From Pseudomonadota bacterium (GTDB taxonomy: Bacteria > Pseudomonadota > Alphaproteobacteria > Rhizobiales > Rhizobiaceae): a stretch of 5,614 nt of DNA. Shown one piece after another: positions 1 through 5,614 of this stretch (its first letter is position 1; each line of letters begins with the position of its first letter). The translations under genes and the position numbers were made by a program. The notes below the pieces were generated by a model. It was not told the origin of the DNA and made no database searches. It was given only the letters and a program-made list of their open reading frames with translations. Location: positions 1-5,614 of the forward strand of contig JAEZHO010000327.1 in assembly GCA_023416545.1 (NCBI GenBank). The letters run 5' to 3'.

Positions 1-160
1 GTCTCAGGTCATCGGGTAACGCTGGGGTAACAAAAACGGGCGGCAGGGGGTGAATGGTTGTGAAACGTTCGTGACCTTTCATAAGGCCGGAAAGCCTTGT
101 GATGCAACGGTCCTGGGTGTGGATAACGCACGTTGGCGCACGGTGGTGAAATGCCGATTT
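1..160. other. Non-coding flank left of the tRNA-Lys fragment
   Basis: No reading frame here could be assigned to a gene. The plus-strand frame open at the left edge stops after nine codons (TAA at 28-30), which could be the tail of a gene lying outside the window, but too little is visible to name it. The stretch carries a direct repeat of GGGTAAC (14-20 and 25-31) and a small hairpin (AAGGC 83-87 with GCCTT 94-98). If the tRNA fragment at 162-211 is an integration scar, this side would be the inner end of the integrated element; that is inference. Confidence 0.35.
14..31 (+). repeat. Tandem-like direct repeat GGGTAAC, 11-base period
   Basis: GGGTAAC occurs at 14-20 and again at 25-31, a spacing of about one helical turn. 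A shorter GGTAAC lies at 254-259 on the other side of the tRNA fragment. Repeats of this size and phasing near an attachment core resemble arm-type binding sites of tyrosine integrases or their excisionases, but two short copies can also occur by chance. Confidence 0.3.
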
Positions 161-161
161 C

Positions 162-211
<50 letters not shown>

Positions 212-553
212 TTTTCAAGCACTTAGATAATATTTACGGTCACCTGGGGCGCTGGTAACGATATCCGTGTGACATGGAGAACACCGGATCGGCTACCGTA
301 ACTCATGCAGCGGATAAAATCCGCGCGCCGCGTGCCGCTCTACTCAGGGTCGCATGTTCACCTTACGGCCTGCATTCTGCTTTGAGCCGTCAGGGTTGCG
401 ATGGCAATGGGAAGCCACGCCGGCGCCCAGTCTTATATTCGCTCTGACCCTGCCCATTACCCGAAGCGTATTCGGGCAGCACGCCACTCTCCACTCTGGC
501 GGACAGACCCATGCCGGATCGCCAACATAGCCTTAGTGGCCGATCTCTTGCTG

Positions 554-573
554 CTGCGCAGAGGATTGCGCAG
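554..573. repeat. Hairpin with 7-bp perfect stem
   Basis: CTGCGCA (554-560) pairs perfectly with TGCGCAG (567-573) across a six-base loop. No T-run follows on either strand, so it does not look like an intrinsic terminator. Its role is unknown. Confidence 0.4.
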
Positions 574-761
574 TCGCCTCAGCCCAAAGTGCCGCATCGC
601 GCCGGACGGGCGACGGAAGCTTGGAGGGTGGCGAATTGGTTTTGAGGAAGACTTTGGAGATGCGCGTTCATCGCGACACTGCGTCAGTGCGCCCGATTAG
701 TCATCTGTCGGGCATCTTGGACCCCCACGGCGGCAGCCGAGATGGGGTGAGGGGCCAAACC

Positions 762-791
762 GTCAGCACGCGGGTTCGTGCAGGTGCTGAC
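762..791 (-). terminator. Possible weak terminator of the GT-C gene
   Basis: GTCAGCAC (762-769) pairs with GTGCTGAC (784-791), and an alternative inner stem GCACG (766-770) with CGTGC (777-781) shares some of the same bases. The hairpin lies 14 bases beyond the stop codon of the minus-strand gene that ends at 806. On the minus strand it is followed only by GGTTTGG rather than a true T-run, so termination here would be inefficient or factor-assisted. Confidence 0.3.
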
Positions 792-805
792 CGGCCGGCA
801 TTCAT

Positions 806-2362
806 TTAGCTGTTCACCTGGCATCGTTCATTGTTGCGGAAAATGAACGAGGGGTCGGTTCCCTCTATGGCAACCCGCGTCCACCGCGCGTCGCTTTCCA
901 GGACAGAGACGATCTCGTCATAGAGGAAAATGCCTGGTAGCCGCTGTTCCTCTGCCTCCGTTCTTCCACGGGAGTTGGGAAAGATGACAATGTCGGACGA
1001 TTGCACTTGGGCCAGCGCGACCTGCAGGTCCCTGGCAAAAAATAGCGGGGTAGGGGAAATTTCCGTGCCTTGCTTCAGCATGTGTAGGGCAATGGTTTCG
1101 GGCGGAAGGGGGTATGGGCCGATCGTCGACACCACGACCGGGTGGCCACACTTCAACCGGTTTATTTCCGCCGAGATCTGATCAAGCGCGGCAAGGGATC
1201 CGGGGCGCAAGCGAGCGTCCTGGTAAGTCATGGCAGGTGTAGAAACAAATGACACGACGACAAAAATGGATAAGGCCTGCTTCCAGCCAAATCCGAACCG
1301 CGCGCAGACCCGGCTAAATGCGATCGTCATGGCAATGACAAAGGGGAAGTAGAAGAAGTTGCCCTGAAATGGGGACTTTTGCGGGTTCGCCGCGATCCCT
1401 GCATAGATGATGGCTACCCAACCATAGTAGGCGAAAGCTTCATAGTTGCCCCCTGCCTCCTCCCGTCGAAAGGAAAGGACGTCGGCAGCGATCAATGCGG
1501 CGCCGAGGAAGAAGAACCAGCTCAGCGCGAGGCTGCCCGCAGCGCCGACAGAATTGTAGGTCCAATGGAAAAATGTTCCGCCAGACGTGACCCATATATC
1601 GGCATTTGTGATGAATACTTGTGTGAGGTAATCGACGATATGGGATCCCCATATCAACGCGAATGGTACGAGTACGGCCAGCCCGGAAATCAAAGCAATG
1701 AAGGCGTTGGTGAAGCTTGGTCGGCTCAGATTCTTCAGCATACCAAGCAGGAACGCGCCACCTAGCATCGGAACAACTATAATGATCGCCGAGGGTTTGA
1801 TTGTGATGGCGATCCCAGCGATCAATCCCAACGCACATGCACCAATGCGGGTCCCTCGTTCATAAGGGAAGAAAATCAGAAGGTAGGCAGACAATGCAAA
1901 CAGCAATGCGGCCGTTGCGTCGGGTCGGAACTCGGTAATGATCGTTCCCGCCGCCGGCAGGAACATCAGGGCCGCCGTCCACAGCAACGCTGGGGATATG
2001 GCCAGTTTGCTCCTGGCAATGCTAAAAATCGAATATGCGTATAGGTACAGGATTACGGCATTGAGAGCGTAAGGCCCGATGTCTGATCCACCGGACAGGT
2101 AGTACCCAACCATCGCCATGGCCGTCGAGAATGGAGCGTGCGGTGGGGTTTGATAGAAGGAAATCAAACCGCCCAGAATGCTATCGACACCTTCGAGCGC
2201 CAATCGTCGGTAGCCGTCAAGCAGATAGGTGCAGTCATCATATATCGATGCCATCGCCAGCGCACCGGTTCTCAGCGTGAGACCGAGATTGGCCATTGTG
2301 AACAGTGCCACGAGGGCTGCCAAGGCAACCAGGATTTTGATATCGCGTGTCATTGTCACCAT
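806..2362 (-). CDS. Polytopic membrane protein, probable GT-C family glycosyltransferase
   Basis: This 518-residue protein has a signal-anchor-like helix at about residues 8-30 and some ten further hydrophobic segments up to about residue 380. A hydrophilic C-terminal part of about 135 residues follows and is probably periplasmic. An acidic pair in the first loop after helix 1 (IYDDCTY, D42-D43) sits where GT-C enzymes such as ArnT and PMT-like transferases carry their catalytic or metal-binding acidic motif. An FRPDA motif (145-149) lies after a further helix. GT-C enzymes transfer sugars from polyprenyl-phosphate donors on the outer face of the inner membrane. Donor and acceptor cannot be read from the sequence. 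The gene is transcribed away from the MBOAT/SGNH pair. The start at 2362 has GAG in reasonable position upstream; an ATG three codons further in (2353) is an alternative. A Wzy-like polymerase or uncharacterised membrane protein remains possible. Confidence 0.72.
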   Translation of the reverse strand: MVTMTRDIKILVALAALVALFTMANLGLTLRTGALAMASIYDDCTYLLDGYRRLALEGVDSILGGLISFYQTPPHAPFSTAMAMVGYYLSGGSDIGPYALNAVILYLYAYSIFSIARSKLAISPALLWTAALMFLPAAGTIITEFRPDATAALLFALSAYLLIFFPYERGTRIGACALGLIAGIAITIKPSAIIIVVPMLGGAFLLGMLKNLSRPSFTNAFIALISGLAVLVPFALIWGSHIVDYLTQVFITNADIWVTSGGTFFHWTYNSVGAAGSLALSWFFFLGAALIAADVLSFRREEAGGNYEAFAYYGWVAIIYAGIAANPQKSPFQGNFFYFPFVIAMTIAFSRVCARFGFGWKQALSIFVVVSFVSTPAMTYQDARLRPGSLAALDQISAEINRLKCGHPVVVSTIGPYPLPPETIALHMLKQGTEISPTPLFFARDLQVALAQVQSSDIVIFPNSRGRTEAEEQRLPGIFLYDEIVSVLESDARWTRVAIEGTDPSFIFRNNERCQVNS

Positions 2363-2437
2363 TTTTTCTCGTTCAGCTATCTAGGTCGACGCAGTGAGTT
2401 CGTTGATACGCCGGAGCGCGGTACGGCAGGCGGATTC

Positions 2438-2467
2438 GGTATATCCTGTGCTTGGGAATTGGCGCAA
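2438..2467 (-). promoter_or_regulatory. Candidate sigma-70-type promoter for the GT-C gene
   Basis: Read on the minus strand, TTGCGC (2467-2462) and TATACC (2443-2438) are separated by 18 bases and lie about 75 bases upstream of the start codon. Both boxes deviate from consensus, so this is a pattern match only. Confidence 0.25.
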
Positions 2468-2643
2468 CGCATATTGCGGAGGGGTGGGGGATGGCCTATC
2501 CGAAGCTGCGGGCTAGCAGTGGGGCCGCAACATTTCTTCGGTCGTGAGGGCGATCGACGTTGGAAACGTGGAGCCTCTGGTGTTTTCGCTATCGCATGGT
2601 GCCGGAGCGTCTTGATTTGCTCGTGCATTTCATGAGTTACTTG

Positions 2644-2649
2644 TATACT
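2644..2649 (+). promoter_or_regulatory. Candidate -10 box for the MBOAT-SGNH pair
   Basis: TATACT lies 25 bases upstream of the MBOAT start codon in a locally AT-rich stretch. No good -35 hexamer is found 16-18 bases upstream (TTGATT at 2612-2617 is too far), so recognition would need an activator or an alternative sigma factor. The resulting leader would be very short. Confidence 0.25.
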
Positions 2650-2674
2650 AAAAGATCATTATAGAGCGACGCGA

Positions 2675-4180
2675 ATGCTGTTTGTAAGTTCTGAATTCAT
2701 CTTCGTCTTTTTGCCGTTTGTGTTGCTGGCGACGATGTTTGCATTAAGGTGCAAGGGAAGAGATGCTGGCGTCGTTGTGCTCATAATCGCATCTCTTTTC
2801 TTTTACGGATGGTGGAAGGCTTGGGGACTTGCGGTCCTGTCGCTTTCAATCGGGGTTAACTACACTCTATCGCATCAAATTGCCGCACGGACAGAGGTCA
2901 CGCCCAGGCGCCGACTCTTGGCTCTGGGCGTCGTCCTGAACCTCCTTGCGCTGGGTTATTTTAAATATCGAAACTTCTTTGTAGACAATTTCCTGGCAAT
3001 GCTGGGTGACCACTCGAACTTGGGACATATCATACCCCCGCTGGCGATCTCCTTCTACACATTCCAACAAATAGCGTTTCTGGTTGATACCTACCACGCG
3101 AAGATGGGTCGCACGCCATTCCGGGAATATCTTCTTTCAGTCGTGTTTTTCCCGCATCTGATTGCTGGGCCGTTACTCCACTACCGGGATATTATTCAAC
3201 AGTTTGAAACCCGATTTCGAGTGGATGGGAGTACGATCGCGGCAGGTCTTCCCGTGTTTGCCATGGGAATGGCCAAGAAGCTGGCGATTGCCGACCCGAT
3301 TGCCGAGGTGATCAATCCGCTCTTCCTAAAGGCGGAGACGCAACCTCTTGAGTTCCTGGAGGGGTGGGTGGCTGCACTCGGTTACACTGCGCAGCTATAC
3401 TTTGATTTTTCTGGTTATTCCGATATGGCGATTGGACTCGGTTTGATGTTCGGTATTGCGCTGCCGGTGAACTTCTTTTCTCCATACAAGTCGACCTCTA
3501 TAATAGAGTTCTGGCGCCGGTGGCACATCACCTTATCCAGCTTCCTCAGAGACTATCTGTACATTCCGTTGGGAGGTGGGAGGACCGGTCCGGTCCGGCG
3601 CTACGCCAATCTGCTAACGGTCATGATATTGGGCGGCCTTTGGCATGGTGCTGCCTGGACGTTTGTCCTTTGGGGAACGTTGCACGGGACGATGTTGGTC
3701 ATCAACCATATCTGGCGCGGCATGGTGTCCTGCCGTTTTTCCCGTCTCAACGAGCGGCTCTGGCTTGTCAATGGCACACTCACTTTCCTCGTCGTGGTCC
3801 TCGGATGGGTCCTGTTCAGGGCTGAAAGCCTTCAGGGGGCGGTCAATGTCATCTCGGCGATGATGCGTCCTCAGGACATTTCCGTGCCTTATCCCTTGGC
3901 GTTCGCGCTTGGATTGGATCCTGGGCTTTGGTTCTTTGGAGACAGAGGAGTCACGATTGAGGACCTCTTCGTCTTCCTGATTTTCGGCGGGGGTGCGTTT
4001 ATCATAATCTGGTTTCTGCCGAATACGGCTGAAATCTTCAGACTGAGGGACGACTTGGCCTCTGGTCCACGCTACCGCGCGGGATGGGGGCGCACCGCAT
4101 TGACCGGCGGGCTTCTTTGCTTGTCGATGTTCGGCATATTCAGTGCGGTCCCGTCAGAATTTCTATACTTTAGGTTCTGA
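2675..4180 (+). CDS. MBOAT family O-acyltransferase, AlgI-like
   Basis: The 501-residue polytopic protein has the full set of AlgI/DltB-type MBOAT signatures: PHLIAGPLLHY (160-170), YFDFSGYSDMAIGLG (242-256), the NFFSPYKS segment (266-273), EFWRRWHITLSSFLRDYLYIPLGG (278-301) and GGLWHGAAWTFVLWG (320-334). The two conserved histidines are H284 in the WHIT motif and H324 in the LWHG motif; the latter matches the invariant MBOAT catalytic histidine. Length is typical of AlgI homologues (about 460-520). Such proteins take an acyl group, usually acetyl, from a cytoplasmic donor and pass it across the inner membrane for attachment to an extracytoplasmic glycan. The partner is probably the SGNH protein encoded one base downstream. 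The start at 2675 is preceded by only a weak Shine-Dalgarno (GAG, eight bases upstream). The specific glycan is unknown; no alginate genes are present, so I give no gene symbol. Confidence 0.93.
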   Translation: MLFVSSEFIFVFLPFVLLATMFALRCKGRDAGVVVLIIASLFFYGWWKAWGLAVLSLSIGVNYTLSHQIAARTEVTPRRRLLALGVVLNLLALGYFKYRNFFVDNFLAMLGDHSNLGHIIPPLAISFYTFQQIAFLVDTYHAKMGRTPFREYLLSVVFFPHLIAGPLLHYRDIIQQFETRFRVDGSTIAAGLPVFAMGMAKKLAIADPIAEVINPLFLKAETQPLEFLEGWVAALGYTAQLYFDFSGYSDMAIGLGLMFGIALPVNFFSPYKSTSIIEFWRRWHITLSSFLRDYLYIPLGGGRTGPVRRYANLLTVMILGGLWHGAAWTFVLWGTLHGTMLVINHIWRGMVSCRFSRLNERLWLVNGTLTFLVVVLGWVLFRAESLQGAVNVISAMMRPQDISVPYPLAFALGLDPGLWFFGDRGVTIEDLFVFLIFGGGAFIIIWFLPNTAEIFRLRDDLASGPRYRAGWGRTALTGGLLCLSMFGIFSAVPSEFLYFRF

Positions 4181-4181
4181 C

Positions 4182-5183
4182 ATGAGATTTAAGGCGATCG
4201 TATTCGGAGCAGGGATTTTCGTGGGCTGCATCATTGTGTGGTTCGGGGTGTTGGCACTGGCTCCAAAGTCTCGAGAAACCAATTGGATAGGGGAGATATA
4301 CGCGAAGAAGGAGCGGGTCGCGGCGTCTCTGTCCTCGCCCAAGCATTTGCTAATAGGTGGGTCATCGACGCACTATTCTTACTCGGCGGAAGTAGCTTCG
4401 AAACTGACCGGGTTTAATGTCGTAAATCTGGGTACACATGCAGGTCTGGGAGCTGACTATATCCTCACTCGTGCCAAGCGCTCTTTAAAGGCAGGGGATA
4501 CTGCCCTGCTTGCGCTCGAGCATCAGCTTTTGGCGACTGCCCCCCCGTCCATCGTGCTGACGCGGCTCGTAGCGACGACGGACCCTTACTTCCTGCTTGA
4601 TGCGCCATTACCTTACCTAGCCGACCTTATCTTCGGCTACTCACCTGCTCAATTCTTGCGCGACACGCCTGCTAAGCTCCTGCCGTGGACCTCACCCTTG
4701 TACCGCTCAGAAACCGTGACGGATTACGGGGACGAGAGTGCAAACAGTCCTGAGAACAAGCTGCCCTACATGCTAGACGTCGTCCGAGAGACCCCGCCCA
4801 TTACCGCGGCTGCACCGCAGAGCCTTCAGCTCGCTGATTCATTCCAGGATTTCGTGGCCTGGGCGCAAGCAAATGATGTTACTGTTTTCTATACATGGCC
4901 GCCGACCACTGATCGTCCTCAATATCGGACGCCAGAATATGCGGAATATTTTCAAAGCTATGTGCATCTGTTCGAAGCAACGGGTATAAATGTTCTAGGT
5001 CGTCAGACTGAGTACCTGATTCCCGAGGACGAGATGCTGGACTCCATGTACCACGCGGATACCAGGGGGGCTCGCAGGGCTTCCGAGGTGCTGTCGAGAA
5101 ATCTATGTTCCGTGGTGGTGTGTCCTGCGGCGTCAAGCCAGCGCAGCTCCGAAGAGGCCGATCAGTCGGCTCACCGCCCCTGA
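4182..5183 (+). CDS. Membrane-anchored SGNH/DltD-like protein, probable partner of the MBOAT acyltransferase
   Basis: The 333-residue protein begins with an uncleaved signal-anchor helix (about residues 4-27) and has a periplasmic domain with SGNH-hydrolase features. LLIGGSSTHYSYS (56-68) is block I with the likely nucleophile Ser61 or Ser62, VVNLGTHAGLGADYIL (80-95) is block II, FYTWPP (236-241) is a core strand, and DSMYHADTRGAR (287-298) supplies the C-terminal Asp/His pair (D287, H291). DxxxH replaces the classical DxxH, as in many MBOAT-linked relatives. Proteins of this type, such as DltD and AlgJ/AlgX, work with an MBOAT protein to place or remove acyl groups on surface glycans. The ATG at 4182 follows the MBOAT stop (TGA 4178-4180) by one base, with AGG seven bases upstream, indicating translational coupling. 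A GTG at 4143 would overlap the upstream gene and put 13 polar residues before the anchor, so I reject it. The last 25 residues are low-complexity and polar. Confidence 0.8.
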   Translation: MRFKAIVFGAGIFVGCIIVWFGVLALAPKSRETNWIGEIYAKKERVAASLSSPKHLLIGGSSTHYSYSAEVASKLTGFNVVNLGTHAGLGADYILTRAKRSLKAGDTALLALEHQLLATAPPSIVLTRLVATTDPYFLLDAPLPYLADLIFGYSPAQFLRDTPAKLLPWTSPLYRSETVTDYGDESANSPENKLPYMLDVVRETPPITAAAPQSLQLADSFQDFVAWAQANDVTVFYTWPPTTDRPQYRTPEYAEYFQSYVHLFEATGINVLGRQTEYLIPEDEMLDSMYHADTRGARRASEVLSRNLCSVVVCPAASSQRSSEEADQSAHRP

Positions 5184-5209
5184 CGTCATAGTTTCTTCCT
5201 AGAACGTGG

Positions 5210-5225
5210 AAGGCTGAACGGCCTT
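5210..5225 (+). terminator. Possible weak terminator after the SGNH gene
   Basis: AAGGC (5210-5214) pairs with GCCTT (5221-5225) around a six-base loop, about 27 bases after the stop codon; the 3' arm runs into TTTAT. The stem is only five base pairs and the T-run short, so the call is tentative. Confidence 0.3.
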
Positions 5226-5355
5226 TATGCAAGCAAACTCGATGTCGTGACGAAAGATTTCGACGTTTGAGATCGTGGTCGATCTGGTCCGCTGGCTCTT
5301 GGGAGACGCAAGTCCGACCGATAACTGCTGTCATGGCTGACTCCTGTGCCAGCCC

Positions 5356-5396
5356 AAAAAGCAAAGGCCGCGCTGGCTTGCCTGCGCGGCCTTTGC
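5356..5396 (-). terminator. Rho-independent terminator of the amino-acid transporter operon
   Basis: A perfect 13-bp inverted repeat, GCAAAGGCCGCGC (5361-5373) and GCGCGGCCTTTGC (5384-5396), encloses a ten-base loop. On the minus strand the hairpin is followed directly by TTTTT (complement of 5356-5360). It begins about 25 bases after the stop codon of the minus-strand ATPase gene, which identifies it as that operon's intrinsic terminator. On the plus strand no T-run follows, so it is directional. Confidence 0.92.
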
Positions 5397-5420
5397 TCGT
5401 CTGGTGGGTGAACGCAAACG

Positions 5421-5614
5421 CTAGTGCAGGATCTGGCTCAGGAAGAGCTTGGTGCGCTCGTGCTGCGGATTGTCGAAGAATTCCGCGGGGGCGTTCTGCT
5501 CGACGATCTGGCCCTGGTCCATGAAGATGACGCGGTTGGCGACCTGGCGGGCGAAGCCCATTTCGTGGGTGACGCAGATCATCGTCATGCCTTCCTCGGC
5601 AAGGCTTACCATCG
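5421..5614 (-). CDS. aapP: Amino-acid ABC transporter ATP-binding protein, C-terminal part
   Basis: Only the last 63-64 residues are inside the window; the gene continues beyond the right edge, so the methionine at 5612 is internal. The segment has the H-loop (MICVTHEMGFA, switch histidine in VTHE) and the conserved end of polar amino-acid importer ATPases (ANRVIFMDQG, then the EFFDNPQHERTKLFLSQILH terminus). The protein hydrolyses ATP on the cytoplasmic face to drive import of amino acids captured by a periplasmic binding protein, with two permease subunits. The wording, especially the NPQHERTKLFLSQIL ending, matches AapP of rhizobia and BztD of Rhodobacter as I know them; GlnQ/GltL-type paralogues are close alternatives. 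It is normally the last gene of the aapJQMP operon, which fits the strong terminator just after its stop. The gene is probably core chromosome rather than part of the polysaccharide cassette. Confidence 0.9.
   Translation of the reverse strand, partial: MVSLAEEGMTMICVTHEMGFARQVANRVIFMDQGQIVEQNAPAEFFDNPQHERTKLFLSQILH

Larger units (their letters stand above)
212..805. other. Gene-poor stretch with several hairpins
   Basis: I see no convincing gene in these roughly 590 bases. The short open frames (for example 401-700 and 621-809 on the plus strand) lack clear ribosome binding sites, have arginine-rich low-quality translations and resemble no family I know. The region has several perfect short inverted repeats: GCGGAT/ATCCGC (310-324), CCCGAA/TTCGGG (460-476), CTGCGCA/TGCGCAG (554-573) and GTCAGCAC/GTGCTGAC (762-791). 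A longer-range pair, TTACGGT (234-240) and ACCGTAA (295-301), is also present. It may be decayed DNA left by earlier insertions, or it could contain an unrecognised small RNA. Confidence 0.5.
2363..2674. promoter_or_regulatory. Divergent intergenic region between the GT-C and MBOAT genes
   Basis: These 312 bases separate the start codons of two divergently transcribed genes and must hold the promoters of both. I see no recognisable gene: the short frames here give proline/arginine-rich or stop-interrupted translations. No clear operator palindrome stands out. A candidate minus-strand promoter and a candidate plus-strand -10 box are listed separately. Confidence 0.5.
5184..5420. other. Convergent intergenic region
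   Basis: This stretch separates the plus-strand SGNH gene from the minus-strand transporter gene. It has a weak hairpin just after the SGNH stop, an imperfect inverted repeat (CAAAC/GTTTG plus GTCG/CGAC, 5234-5269), a minus-strand start with a good Shine-Dalgarno (see findings) and a strong terminator next to the transporter gene. Confidence 0.5.

Noticed and set aside
1..30. C-terminus of an integrase gene at the left edge
   Set aside because: Only nine codons are visible before the TAA and they carry no diagnostic residues, so the call cannot be supported.
401..809. Plus-strand open frames 401-700 and 621-809
   Set aside because: They overlap each other, lack clear ribosome binding sites, have arginine-rich unstructured translations and resemble no known family.
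1379..1838. Open frames on both strands inside the GT-C gene
   Set aside because: They are out-of-frame shadows of a longer, well-formed membrane-protein reading frame.
2377..2628. Minus-strand 83-codon frame in the divergent intergenic region
   Set aside because: Its translation is proline- and arginine-rich with no recognisable domain, and it fills the region expected to hold both promoters.
2138..2635. Plus-strand 165-codon frame overlapping the start of the GT-C gene
   Set aside because: The first part is antisense to a clear membrane-protein gene and the rest runs through the intergenic region; the composition is shadow-like.
4143..4181. GTG start for the SGNH gene
   Set aside because: It would overlap the MBOAT gene by 38 bases and place a polar stretch ahead of the signal anchor; the ATG at 4182 fits the anchor and the stop-start coupling.
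4879..5183. The antisense continuation of the minus-strand frame as a real gene
   Set aside because: It runs opposite the SGNH coding region, including its conserved Asp/His motif, so it is most likely a chance open frame even if its first part is a gene stub.

Overview
The window looks like a variable locus of an alphaproteobacterial chromosome. The best clue is at the right edge: the C-terminus of a polar/general amino-acid ABC transporter ATPase that reads like AapP/BztD of Rhizobiales and Rhodobacterales. The moderately high GC and the weak Shine-Dalgarno sequences fit. I cannot name a genus.

Layout, left to right. Bases 1-160 hold no recognisable gene but carry a short direct repeat. 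Bases 162-211 are a perfect 3' part of a tRNA-Lys(CUU) gene, from the anticodon stem to the encoded CCA, with no matching 5' half. This is the typical footprint of a tyrosine-integrase element that used the 3' end of a tRNA gene as attachment site. Bases 212-805 have no convincing gene and hold several hairpins. Bases 806-2362 (minus strand) encode a polytopic membrane protein resembling a GT-C glycosyltransferase. A 312-base divergent intergenic region follows. Bases 2675-4180 (plus) encode an MBOAT O-acyltransferase of the AlgI type, and 4182-5183 (plus), starting one base after its stop, encode a membrane-anchored SGNH/DltD-like protein. Then comes a short gap with a strong rho-independent terminator that serves the minus-strand transporter gene at the right edge.

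Working model (inference): the MBOAT protein moves an acyl group across the inner membrane and the SGNH protein handles it on the periplasmic side, in the manner of AlgI with AlgJ/AlgX or DltB with DltD. The divergent GT-C protein may add a sugar to the same or a related surface glycan. The three genes would form a small surface-polysaccharide decoration cassette lying between a tRNA-derived attachment scar and the conserved amino-acid transporter locus. No CRISPR array, complete insertion sequence, or intact integrase gene is visible.
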